Shown in pieces: positions 17,998 to 26,743 of a DNA stretch of 64,000 bases. Every line of letters begins with the position of its first letter. The stretch's first letter is position 1. Location of the stretch: NCBI GenBank assembly GCA_036702975.1, contig DATNPX010000059.1, positions 248,001 to 312,000 on the forward strand, written 5' to 3'. The stretch is from DATNPX01 sp036702975 (lineage in GTDB: Bacteria > Cyanobacteriota > Vampirovibrionia > Obscuribacterales > Obscuribacteraceae). The position numbers and the translations under genes are program-made. Under the pieces are notes generated by a model. The model made no database searches. It saw only the letters and a list, made by a program, of their open reading frames with translations, and was not told the DNA's origin.

Positions 17998-20900
17998 TCT
18001 GCAAGAACCTCTCTTTTTGTTTAGTCACAGCAGCGACTTTTTTCTTTCTTGTCAAACTAAATACCAAAGGAACAAGTAGCAACGTCGAAAAAGTAGCGAA
18101 GCTCAACCCCCCGATCACAGCACGCCCAATCGGTGCATTCTGAGAGCCGCCTTGGCCAGCACCAATAGCCATCGGAATCATACCGATGATCATGGCAGTG
18201 GCAGTCATAATCACAGGACGAAATCTTTCAAAGCCTGCGTTGAGAGCGGCTTCTTTCGCCTCAACTCCTTCGGACAGCTGTTCGTTTGCGAAGGTAACCA
18301 TGAGAATGCTGTTCGCCGAAGCGACACCAACCGTCATGATCGCTCCCATCAATGCGGGAATACTTAGCGGGGTTTGAGTGGCGTACAAAGCCCAAACTAT
18401 ACCAGCCAAAGCACCAGGTACCGCCATAAGAATAATCAGGGGATCAGTCCACGACTGGAAGTTAACTACAAGCAACAAATACACCAACAGAAGCGCAAAA
18501 CCCAATCCACCGACTAGCGCGATGAAAGCCGCCTTCATGCTCAACGCCTGCCCAACACTGCGCACAAACGTGGAGCGTGGTAACTGATTCTTCATATCTT
18601 CCAAAATTTTGTTTATATCTTTCGACACGCCACCAAGATCACGACCATCGCAGGCGGCACAGACCTCATAGCAAGGCTGCACATTAACGTGTGTAGCCGC
18701 AACGGGATAGATTCCTCTTACAGGTTTGGCAAGATTGGTCAGCAGTTCTTGCGGTTTTCTTTCTTGCGAAATCAAACTAATCTTGCCGGTGATGGGCATG
18801 GCCCCGATAGCGTCAATCGAATTGGCACAACGTTGTGGTGTTTGAGCAGCCATATAATAGTTAGTGCCGTTCTGCCCATTGAGCCAGAAGTTAGGTTGCG
18901 TCTGAAAACTTGAACTGAGGGAGATCAAGAACGAATTAGAGATGTCCTTCTGAGTCAAACCTACCTCTCTGGCTCGCGTGCGGTCGACTGTCCATTCGAT
19001 GTGGGGTCCATCGATCATCTGGGCGATCATGACGTCGGCAGTTCCTGGAACGTTGGCCACCTTGTGACGCAGCTCAGTGGCAATTTTGAAATTAGTAGCT
19101 CGGTCTTGACCAAGAATTTTCACGTCAATAGGCGCAGGTAAACCGGCATCGAGGATCTGAGTGACTATGTCACCCGGCTGGAAGAAAGACACGCACTCGG
19201 GGAATTTGTCTTTCATCAAACGCCTGATTGCACGCTCGTAATAAGCTGTGTCGTGTGGTCGTTTCTCGGCCAAAGTTACGAGAATTTCGCCATCAGCCGA
19301 ACTTAATGTACGACTGTCTGAATACGCATAGTTGATACCGTGCACAGGCAGACCTATATTGTCCACAATTTGCTCAACTTGACCGCCTGGAAATTCACGC
19401 CGTATCGCGGCTTCAACCCGGCGGAATATCTTTTCGGTCTCCTCGATGCGGGTGCCTGAGTGAGCGTTTACATGCAGCCTTACAACGCCACCATCTATAG
19501 TTGGAAAATAGTCAGAGCCCAAAAACGGCAAAAGACAAAATGACAAGGCATATAGTCCGAAGAATATGCAAATCGAAACGGTTGCATTGTTCAGAACCCA
19601 GGTAAGAGCCTGCCGGTGCTTATTGCGAGCAGCTTCGAATACATACTCGATAGATTCGTGTATCTGCACGAAAATGTTGCCCTTTGTGCTTGATGATTCT
19701 GCCGCAGGAGAACCACCATGTGGCTGCCCTTTAAAGAGATACATAGCCATCACGGGAACCACGGTACGTGAGAGTCCGTAGGAAGCCATCATCGCGAGGG
19801 CCACAGCCAAGCCTAGCGGTGAGAACAGAGACTTAGAGGGTTCAGTCAATAAGAACACCGGCACAAATACAATACAGATCGACATAGTGGAAACAAGCGC
19901 AGGCAAAGCGACTTGCGAGGCACCGTCCATAATGGCAGTCTCGATATTTTTGCCCATAGCAGAGTTGCGGTGAATGTTCTCAACTTCCACCGTGGCGTCG
20001 TCGACCAACATCCCAACCGCTAGAGCCAAGCCGCCAAGCGTCATCGAATTGATCGTCTGTCCAGTGACACTAAGACCTATTACGGCAGCGAGAATGGCAA
20101 GGGGAATACTTATAGCCACAATGAGGGTGCTGCGCCAGCTGCCAAGCAAAGCGAGCATCATGAGAGCGGTCAAGCCTGCCGCTGTGCACGCTTCCTGAAC
20201 GACCTCCATGACACAATCTTGAACAAAGATTGAACGGTCAGTTATCACTTTGATCTCGCACTCTGGCGGAACGAGAGATCTTATGCGGGGAAGCATCTTT
20301 TTCACACCGCTGACCACACGCAGGGTGGAAGCATCGCCATTCTTTATAATATTGAGCATGACGACGTGCTTGCCATTCAAATTGACGATGTTGCATTGCG
20401 GTTGCGCACCATCGTGCACCTGCGCTACATCTTTTAAAAAGACGACGAGGGTCTTGTCTGCCTTGACCGGCAAATTGTTCAATCCTGCAATTGTCGACGC
20501 TTCATTGTTGAGAACACAGATATACTCAATCTTTCCCATTTTGGCAGTGCCGCTGGGATCTATGACATTTTGATTTTTAACTGCCGTAACAATGTCTTGC
20601 GCTGATAATCCATAAAGGTTCAGTTTGGCAGGATCTACATCAATCATTACCTGCCGAAATTTGCCACCGTACGGAAACGGAATAATGCTTCCCGGCACGG
20701 TGGCTAGCTGAGAACGCACAAGATTGTTAGCCAGATCGAATAGTTTCGCTTCGCTCAGCTTATCGCTCTGTAACACTAGTTGAACGACTGGAACATCGGT
20801 CGCATGCGAAGACGTAACAAAGGGAGGTGCGATGCCCGGCGGCAACTGCTTTAGGACAGCAGTGCCAACTGAAGTCACCATCGCCACCGATTGGCCGATA

Positions 20901-21202
20901 TCAGTTCCTTTTTGCAAATACACCTTGATAATTAGCATCGAACCCAGAGTCGTCGACTCCATTCGCTGAATGCCATTAACAGTAGAAGTTAATGCTCTCT
21001 CAACTACGGTCGTGCAAAGATTTTCAAGATCCCAAACGGACATTCCTGTGTAAGTGTAAATGCAGCTTACGACCGGCAAATTCACGAACGGGAAAATATC
21101 TACGTTCATGCGGAAAATCGAGAGCAAGCCGAACATAGCGATGGCGATCGCCATCACAACGAACGTATACGGCCGGCGCAGGGCTAATTCAACAATCCAC
21201 AT
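17984..21202 (-). CDS. RND efflux permease 1 of locus A
   Basis: 1072 residues; first gene of the minus-strand efflux operon. Starts MWIVELALRRPYTFVVMAIA and carries VDIFPFVNLPVVSCIYTYTG, TM4 GGLALAVGMLVDDATVEVENI with both relay Asp, and TM10 GVASANSILMVTFANEQ lacking the AcrB Lys. The C-terminal TM cluster ends in RKKKVAAVTKQKERF. It is a close paralogue of permease 2 along its full length. Two permeases with a single adaptor recall MdtBC-like heteromeric pumps, though that is an analogy. A TolC-like gene is transcribed divergently 87 nt away. Substrate class unknown. Confidence 0.95.
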   Translation of the reverse strand: MWIVELALRRPYTFVVMAIAIAMFGLLSIFRMNVDIFPFVNLPVVSCIYTYTGMSVWDLENLCTTVVERALTSTVNGIQRMESTTLGSMLIIKVYLQKGTDIGQSVAMVTSVGTAVLKQLPPGIAPPFVTSSHATDVPVVQLVLQSDKLSEAKLFDLANNLVRSQLATVPGSIIPFPYGGKFRQVMIDVDPAKLNLYGLSAQDIVTAVKNQNVIDPSGTAKMGKIEYICVLNNEASTIAGLNNLPVKADKTLVVFLKDVAQVHDGAQPQCNIVNLNGKHVVMLNIIKNGDASTLRVVSGVKKMLPRIRSLVPPECEIKVITDRSIFVQDCVMEVVQEACTAAGLTALMMLALLGSWRSTLIVAISIPLAILAAVIGLSVTGQTINSMTLGGLALAVGMLVDDATVEVENIHRNSAMGKNIETAIMDGASQVALPALVSTMSICIVFVPVFLLTEPSKSLFSPLGLAVALAMMASYGLSRTVVPVMAMYLFKGQPHGGSPAAESSSTKGNIFVQIHESIEYVFEAARNKHRQALTWVLNNATVSICIFFGLYALSFCLLPFLGSDYFPTIDGGVVRLHVNAHSGTRIEETEKIFRRVEAAIRREFPGGQVEQIVDNIGLPVHGINYAYSDSRTLSSADGEILVTLAEKRPHDTAYYERAIRRLMKDKFPECVSFFQPGDIVTQILDAGLPAPIDVKILGQDRATNFKIATELRHKVANVPGTADVMIAQMIDGPHIEWTVDRTRAREVGLTQKDISNSFLISLSSSFQTQPNFWLNGQNGTNYYMAAQTPQRCANSIDAIGAMPITGKISLISQERKPQELLTNLAKPVRGIYPVAATHVNVQPCYEVCAACDGRDLGGVSKDINKILEDMKNQLPRSTFVRSVGQALSMKAAFIALVGGLGFALLLVYLLLVVNFQSWTDPLIILMAVPGALAGIVWALYATQTPLSIPALMGAIMTVGVASANSILMVTFANEQLSEGVEAKEAALNAGFERFRPVIMTATAMIIGMIPMAIGAGQGGSQNAPIGRAVIGGLSFATFSTLLLVPLVFSLTRKKKVAAVTKQKERFLQNVDR

Positions 21203-21226
21203 TATGAAAAGACTCGGACTTCCGCG

Positions 21227-21270
21227 AGGTCCTTTCTACTTTATACTTTGTTCTGAAATATAGGACACCT
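21227..21270. promoter_or_regulatory. Divergent promoter/operator candidate between RND operon A and tolC-like gene
   Basis: The 87-bp divergent spacer contains TATACT on plus (21242-21247) and TATAAA on minus (21245-21240), overlapping -10-like boxes for the two directions. They are flanked by AGGTCCT (21227-21233) and AGGACACCT (21262-21270), an imperfect inverted repeat. This could be a shared operator. Matching -35 boxes are weak on both strands. Confidence 0.3.
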
Positions 21271-21289
21271 CCAGGGATAATTTTCTCGC

Positions 21290-23197
21290 TTGAAATCCTT
21301 TGGCAACCGGTTGGCGAACAAAGCGCAAAGTGCATTGCTCATTTTTTTGACGGCAGCCTTATCGGCGCCGCCGCTTGCGGCACAGCCAAGCTCCACCGAC
21401 CAGACGCCAAGCGGCGATGCTAGCAATAAAAACCAAGCACAACAAAAGTCTAATCCGCAGCCATTAGCCGCACCATTGCGAGGCGCGCAAGGCTCGACCA
21501 AAGAATCAGCCGGCCACGCAGACGTCAATTCGCAGGTGAACGACCACGTTCCCCAGCCGGCTAACTTGCCAAACTCAAATCCACTGCCTGCATCAGACTC
21601 TCCTGAGGTGCATCTGCGCAAATTGGGCGAGGAGACACAGATAACCCCGGCAGACGTGCAAGCAAAAGAGCAGTTGCTCGATGTAATCGACCAGGCCACC
21701 AAGAGCAGTGGCGCCATTTTTACAGACGAGAATCACGTAACTGTAAAAACACCATTACTCTCAGCGTTGATCAGCCTCGACCAGAGAATGTCGCCGATTC
21801 AGATTGACGCAACATCCAACAGCGAAGTCAACCTGCACGACGTCTTGATCATGGCGATGGACAACAATCTGCCCATTAAGATAGCTGGGGCTGAATCAGA
21901 TATCGCTAAATGGGGCTACAAGGGTGCCCTGACAAAATTCTTGCCTAACCTCTCCAACGAAGTGGCATGGGAATATTTGAGCGGCGCATTTGCCAGCCCT
22001 GCCGGATTGGCAATTCCAATTCGCAACCCATACTTTTCCAGCAAAAATAGTGTTCAGCAGTACTTGTATAAAGGAGGCAGTATCGTCCATGGTGCCATAC
22101 AAGCCAAGGACGTGTATAAGGCTTCAAAGTTTGGCGTAGCAGGAAGCATAAACGACGTCTTACTAAGTACGGCCAAGCTTTACTACGACCTTGTGCTTAA
22201 CGACGTTCTACTGCAAATTCGCATCAAAGCAGTGGAAGTTGCGCGGGGGTTGGTCGTGGTGAATGAAGATCAATTTGCTAACGGAGCAAACACCAAACTG
22301 GATGTGTTGCAAGCCAAATATCAGCTTTCGGATGATCGACAAAAGCTTATCGCTCAGCAAATTGCTCGCCGCCAATCAGCTGTTAACCTTGCCGCCGCAT
22401 TGAACACCGACACCGGTGTTGATTTGCTCATAAAAGACAGAACGATAGGAAAGGTTCGACTCGTAGACAATCGACTGATGGCCGCAGATTTGCTCAAAAT
22501 TGCAGTTGAGAATCGCCCGGATTTAAAACGTTACGAGCACCTGCGGTTGGCGGCACTACAAGCGATTAAGGTCGCCAAAGCTACTCTCTTGCCACAGGTT
22601 ACTGCTTCAGGCACAGCCATAGGCACCAGCACGCGCGTGGCTCAACTGGCAACGTCGCAGCAATCTACGCCGATAAGCGTAGGTAGCAGCGGCGTAGGAG
22701 CGATCGCCGATGCATCCGGACTCCCTATTACCGGTGCAACCGGCTCCGCAAAAAAACTCACAGGACGCTCATTGTTTGAAGTTGCTCTCGATCTTCAATA
22801 CAACCTAGGTGGACTCGGACTGTCTGAATACACCCAAATTCAACAAGCTAAGTTCAACGCAAGAAGAGTTTCACTCGAAGAACAAGAAGTCATGCAACGA
22901 GTCTATAAAGAGGTGCGTGACGCATTCCTTGGCAGCATTAGTGCCGAGAACCTGATCATTGAGACGACAGCCGCCGTCACTTACGCGGAAGAAGCTCTGC
23001 GACTAGCGGAAGTGCGCTTCAAAGAAGGCGTCGGAACATATCTGGAGGTGCTTACGGCGGAACGCAACTACGAAGCAGCGCTAGTGAACAAGGCGAACTC
23101 GCTGATCCAATTCAACGTCTCGCAAGTGCAACTTTTATACGCCATCGGACGGATTTCCGTGACAACCGCTGTGGGTAGCGCGCCAGTAGCGAACTAG
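21290..23197 (+). CDS. TolC-like outer membrane efflux protein, locus A
   Basis: 635 residues. Outer-membrane exit duct partner for RND locus A. TTG 21290 gives an immediate signal peptide (MKSFGNRLANKAQSALLIFL, cleavage near LAAQ), so it is accepted although the ribosome-binding signal is weak (AGGG ~13 nt upstream). Residues ~30-170 are an extra Pro/Gln/Ser-rich stretch not seen in standard TolC. From ~185 on, two repeats of the outer-membrane efflux protein family are visible: VNLHDVLIMAMDNNLPIKIAGAE, AKLYYDLVLNDVLLQIRIKA, FANGANTKLDVLQAKYQLSD, and YKEVRDAFLGSISAENLI with FKEGVGTYLEVLTAERNYEAA. A Gly/Ser/Thr insertion lies near residues 445-490. Confidence 0.9.
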   Translation: MKSFGNRLANKAQSALLIFLTAALSAPPLAAQPSSTDQTPSGDASNKNQAQQKSNPQPLAAPLRGAQGSTKESAGHADVNSQVNDHVPQPANLPNSNPLPASDSPEVHLRKLGEETQITPADVQAKEQLLDVIDQATKSSGAIFTDENHVTVKTPLLSALISLDQRMSPIQIDATSNSEVNLHDVLIMAMDNNLPIKIAGAESDIAKWGYKGALTKFLPNLSNEVAWEYLSGAFASPAGLAIPIRNPYFSSKNSVQQYLYKGGSIVHGAIQAKDVYKASKFGVAGSINDVLLSTAKLYYDLVLNDVLLQIRIKAVEVARGLVVVNEDQFANGANTKLDVLQAKYQLSDDRQKLIAQQIARRQSAVNLAAALNTDTGVDLLIKDRTIGKVRLVDNRLMAADLLKIAVENRPDLKRYEHLRLAALQAIKVAKATLLPQVTASGTAIGTSTRVAQLATSQQSTPISVGSSGVGAIADASGLPITGATGSAKKLTGRSLFEVALDLQYNLGGLGLSEYTQIQQAKFNARRVSLEEQEVMQRVYKEVRDAFLGSISAENLIIETTAAVTYAEEALRLAEVRFKEGVGTYLEVLTAERNYEAALVNKANSLIQFNVSQVQLLYAIGRISVTTAVGSAPVAN

Positions 23198-23198
23198 A

Positions 23199-23234
23199 AA
23201 CTAGTCACTCCTATACCACCGACAACGACTAGTT
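23199..23234 (+). terminator. Weak stem-loop after tolC-like gene
   Basis: AACTAGTC (23199-23206) and GACTAGTT (23227-23234) form an 8-bp stem with a 20-nt loop just after the stop at 23197. No T-run follows; possible 3' stem-loop. Confidence 0.3.
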
Positions 23235-23379
23235 CCCGACCCGCCTCAAGCACGCATTTCAAAATCAGCGTGTGCTGCAAACATTGCATTCATGTTGCAT
23301 CAAATCCTGTCTGCGCGTTGGTAGTGGGGAAATTACGAAGCTCACAGTGAAATTTGAATCACTTTTGAGGAGATCACGT

Positions 23380-23406
23380 ATGGTTCCGGCACAAAATCAA
23401 AAGTAG
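23380..23406 (+). CDS. Possible 8-codon leader peptide
   Basis: GAGGAG lies 7 nt before ATG 23380, which opens MVPAQNQK followed by TAG at 23404-23406. This is the best ribosome-binding site in the region, yet it leads only to this mini-frame. The long gene begins 1 nt after the stop in another frame. It is either a translated leader peptide or the original start of the gene, separated by a frameshift. Confidence 0.3.
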   Translation: MVPAQNQK

Positions 23407-23407
23407 T

Positions 23408-24844
23408 ATGCCTGCGGGGTATTGGGGGGTTGACGATTGTATGCCTGATGAATTACAAGCCGTTCGCGCAGTAGAAAAAACCGTCGCGTTTGTGGAAGAA
23501 CATCCCGGGTTAGTAGCCAGACTGGGGGAAGTTGCTACTGCAGCCTGGTCTAAAACTGGTCAAGCGCTCGGTTTTGTATCAAAAGAAGAAGGCGCAGCGG
23601 CTGAAGCAGCGGCAGCGCGCAAAGTATTAGAAACAGCTACCCACTCAGGTGCCGCCGGAGAGAGCATTCTTGCTAGAACTGAAGGAATGTTGGGCGCTGG
23701 GGCTGAAACAATCAAAGGTGCTACGACAGCAGAGACTCCAAGCTTCATAGGCTCCTTTGGACGAAGAATCTCCAACGCTCTCACATCAACCCCGGCAAAG
23801 CTAGGATACGCCGGAGTGGGAACTTTAGCACTTGCAGGCTGCGACAAAGGTAACAAAGATTCCGAAAAACCGGTTCCATTGAGCAAACTTGGTCTTGATC
23901 TGCCCGGTGCCACGAAGCCCGGGCCCCCCTCGGAGACCTCAGTACCTGTTGTCAGCGGAAAAGACGGCACACCCACACTGGTAGGAAATCCCAATAGACC
24001 CATAGACCAGCAATATCCGGGCGGCATCGGGCCAGACGTCAATCAGGTCAGAGACTTGATCAACGACATACCAGGTCCACAAGGATTTGCCGCCAAACAA
24101 GCCTTTGCCTTGTTTATCAACAACTACAACAGCCGCGTCAACGAAAGTCAGATACCGAAACAGCTCCCACTCGTTGATTTGCCGCAAGCGAATGATGCCA
24201 GCTCGCAGTTTGTCACGGGTTATCTGGACCACTGGCAGCTGAAACACGACGTAGACCTCTACTCTCCAATAAGCGACGGACCGTTTGCTGGACGAAACAT
24301 GCGCCCAGCCACCGATGTTGCTCCAGGCGGCGGCAAGCGTCCACCGATGTTCTATGCGCTCGGTCTCGATGCTGCGAACAGACCTGTGGATATGCTCGAA
24401 TATTACAATCCGGGAACAGGCACGAAGTATCGCGAACAGTATCAATTCCGCTACGAAAATATGCCAGACGGTGGCAAGCGCGTCACCGTGTACAACTGGA
24501 TGGATTCCACCGAGACCACAGACATAGGCATACAGAAAGTCATAGGCAATAAGCAAAATACACTTGAAGGAATTTCGCAGTATTACTTCTCCGCTAACGG
24601 TTATTGCTCCAAAGCCGTGCACTACGACGGTCAAATGCTGCTTCAGCCGAAAGATCAGTGGCAGCCTTTGGTTGACATCAAATTCCAGAACGGTCAGGCA
24701 ATCGTAAGCGACCGAGATGGACTCTCAGGGCAGATGCTGCCATACAAAGCGGTTGATGACTTCACCCTGCGACAAAAGGCGCAATACTTCAGCATGTACA
24801 ACATGCTCGGACCCAAGCTCCAAGACATTCCAAATGGCAAGTAA
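23408..24844 (+). CDS. Hypothetical protein with internal lipobox-like motif
   Basis: 478 residues from ATG 23408; ATG 23441 (MPDELQAVRAVEK) is an equally possible start. The first ~130 residues are Ala/Glu-rich and helical. Around residues 130-145 the sequence KLGYAGVGTLALAGCDKG looks like a lipoprotein signal (hydrophobic stretch, LALAGC lipobox) but sits far from the N-terminus. A Pro-rich linker follows, then a C-terminal domain of ~270 residues with KQAFALFINNYNSRV, PPMFYALGLDAANRP, YREQYQFRYENMPDGGKRV and ISQYYFSANGYCSKAV, strand-rich in appearance. No family recognised. It ends 21 nt from the convergent transporter gene. Confidence 0.65.
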   Translation: MPAGYWGVDDCMPDELQAVRAVEKTVAFVEEHPGLVARLGEVATAAWSKTGQALGFVSKEEGAAAEAAAARKVLETATHSGAAGESILARTEGMLGAGAETIKGATTAETPSFIGSFGRRISNALTSTPAKLGYAGVGTLALAGCDKGNKDSEKPVPLSKLGLDLPGATKPGPPSETSVPVVSGKDGTPTLVGNPNRPIDQQYPGGIGPDVNQVRDLINDIPGPQGFAAKQAFALFINNYNSRVNESQIPKQLPLVDLPQANDASSQFVTGYLDHWQLKHDVDLYSPISDGPFAGRNMRPATDVAPGGGKRPPMFYALGLDAANRPVDMLEYYNPGTGTKYREQYQFRYENMPDGGKRVTVYNWMDSTETTDIGIQKVIGNKQNTLEGISQYYFSANGYCSKAVHYDGQMLLQPKDQWQPLVDIKFQNGQAIVSDRDGLSGQMLPYKAVDDFTLRQKAQYFSMYNMLGPKLQDIPNGK

Positions 24845-24865
24845 GCGCTGAATAAACTGCCGCGT

Positions 24866-26353
24866 TTATTTGCACATCTTCATCAACGCCAGATAAATAA
24901 CGCCTGAAACAGTGAATCCAACAAACCAAGCGTTGTCATATATCGGCTTCATGGCTGGATAGAAAGCACCCGCCCACGAAATCGCGCATCCTAAGATGGT
25001 GGCCACTGCGGCCCGCCAGTTCCAACCGGAAGCGTACTTGTAGTCTCCATCACTTAGATACAAATGCGGAAGACACAACTTGCGATTGCGAATCACCCAA
25101 TAATCAACGATAAGTACACCAGCGATCGATCCCAAGCCGCCGGAATAACCGACCAACCACTTGAAGATATAACCTTGCGGATCTGCCACTAGCTTCCAGG
25201 GCTGCATGGCGATGCCGAAGAGACCTGTAATGAGGCCGCCGGTTTTGAAGTCGATCCATTTTGGAAAGGCGTTAGCAAAGTCGTTTGCCGGTGAGACCAC
25301 GTTTGCTGCAATATTGACTGACAAGGTGGCAACAGTAACTGTAAACATAGATATGGCGACAACGATCGGCTGCTTGAACTGGCCGATCAATTGCACCGGG
25401 TCCCAGAGCACAGAAGCAGGAACATCGGGATATATGACCAGCGCAGAAGACGTAATCAGTATGCCCATGGCAGAAAAAACAGTCATCGCCGAAGGCAAGG
25501 CAACAACTTGACCGACAGTCTGCTCGCGCTGGCTTTTGCCAAAACGCGTGAAGTCAGGCATGTTCAAAGAGAGCGTGGCCCAAAATCCAACCATGGCGGT
25601 GAGAGACGGGAAAAAAGTGACAAAGAATTCGCTCGTTGACTTAAAGCTCGAGGGACGCGAAAGTAATGAACCGAAACCATGAGCCGTAATCAATGCCCAT
25701 ACACAAAGGATTGTGGTCATCGTCATGACAAAAGGAGCGGCAAACCCCTCCACCTTCTTTAGTAGGTCCATGCCTCTATAAATAATGAATATATTCAAGC
25801 ACCAGAATATAAGGAAAGACAACCACTCGGTCGGAGTGTGCTCCAGAACGGGTCCCCCAAGCAAGTTAGAGAAACCAGGCACGATGGCAGCGACAAAGGT
25901 AAAAAGGGCCTTGCCTCCAATCCAAGTTTGGATGCCAAACCAGCCACAAGCAACGACCGCTCGCATCAGCGCCGGCAAATTAGAACCGACAGTGCCGTAA
26001 GCGGCTCGAGCGAACACTGGAAATGGAATACCGTATTTGGTGCCAGGGTGAGAGTTGAGCAAGATCGGCAAAAGCACTATCACGTTACCGAGAAGAATTG
26101 TAATGATGGCCTGCCACCAATTCATACCGCTGGCTATCAACCCGGACGACAACATATACGTCGGTATACACGCTGACATACTGACCCATAGCGCCGCATA
26201 GTTGTACGTGTCCCAGGTGCGGCCTGCCACCGGCACTGGTGCCAGGTCGTGGTTATACAAAGAGCTTTCCTTCAGCGGTCTCTCGTCTTTGACATCGACC
26301 CGCCCGTCTCGGTGCTCCACTATGTTTCCGCAAACTGGATTCTCGCTTGTCAT
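24866..26353 (-). CDS. NCS1-family nucleobase/hydantoin/allantoin:cation symporter
   Basis: 495 residues with about 12 transmembrane segments. Uptake of a nucleobase or related heterocycle such as allantoin, uracil, cytosine or hydantoin across the inner membrane. Family features: DLAPVPVAGRTWDTYNYAAL at the start of TM1, NSHPGTKYGIPFPVFARAAYG, CGWFGIQTWIGGKAL and NMPDFTRFGKSQREQ. These match the NCS1 (Mhp1/PucI) group. The N-terminal ~30 residues are polar. No purine or pyrimidine catabolic genes lie nearby, so the substrate cannot be inferred from context. ATG 26353 is the first in-frame ATG before the conserved part. Confidence 0.92.
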   Translation of the reverse strand: MTSENPVCGNIVEHRDGRVDVKDERPLKESSLYNHDLAPVPVAGRTWDTYNYAALWVSMSACIPTYMLSSGLIASGMNWWQAIITILLGNVIVLLPILLNSHPGTKYGIPFPVFARAAYGTVGSNLPALMRAVVACGWFGIQTWIGGKALFTFVAAIVPGFSNLLGGPVLEHTPTEWLSFLIFWCLNIFIIYRGMDLLKKVEGFAAPFVMTMTTILCVWALITAHGFGSLLSRPSSFKSTSEFFVTFFPSLTAMVGFWATLSLNMPDFTRFGKSQREQTVGQVVALPSAMTVFSAMGILITSSALVIYPDVPASVLWDPVQLIGQFKQPIVVAISMFTVTVATLSVNIAANVVSPANDFANAFPKWIDFKTGGLITGLFGIAMQPWKLVADPQGYIFKWLVGYSGGLGSIAGVLIVDYWVIRNRKLCLPHLYLSDGDYKYASGWNWRAAVATILGCAISWAGAFYPAMKPIYDNAWFVGFTVSGVIYLALMKMCK

Positions 26354-26743
26354 GTATCAGTGACGCTGATCCTTCACACCAGTGACGGTAAGACATCTTG
26401 ATTATGCCACTCAGTATTGCTTTGCAACCATTAGATGTGTGCAAATTCCAGCAAACGCCGCCGGCATCACACACCACAGATGGTGCCGTGACATTTTTCG
26501 CACATCCGAGTTAAAAACAGCAAATTGTCAAGCGAGCGAGCTCTTGACTTTCAAAACAGAGATTAACTTGATTTTTACGTAAAACCAGATCGACGAAGAC
26601 GTTGACCAGAAGCCATACAAACGGCATCGCTTTAGCCAGCGACCGATCAGACGGAGCAGAGCCGTACTTTGACTATAAATAAAAGTGTAGAATCTCAAAG
26701 AATCCGATCCTCTCTTGAATTCCCCCGAGCAAAGAGAACACCA
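26354..26743. other. Intergenic region between divergent genes
   Basis: 390 bp between the NCS1 transporter (minus) and the secreted protein gene (plus). It becomes AT-rich towards 26530-26700 (for example TTGACTATAAATAAAAG near 26669), but no convincing -35/-10 pair was found. No long frame, RNA gene or strong hairpin was seen. Confidence 0.5.

Noticed and set aside
23939..24634. 231-codon minus-strand frame
   Set aside because: Shadow of the gene at 23408-24844, which has the better composition and start.
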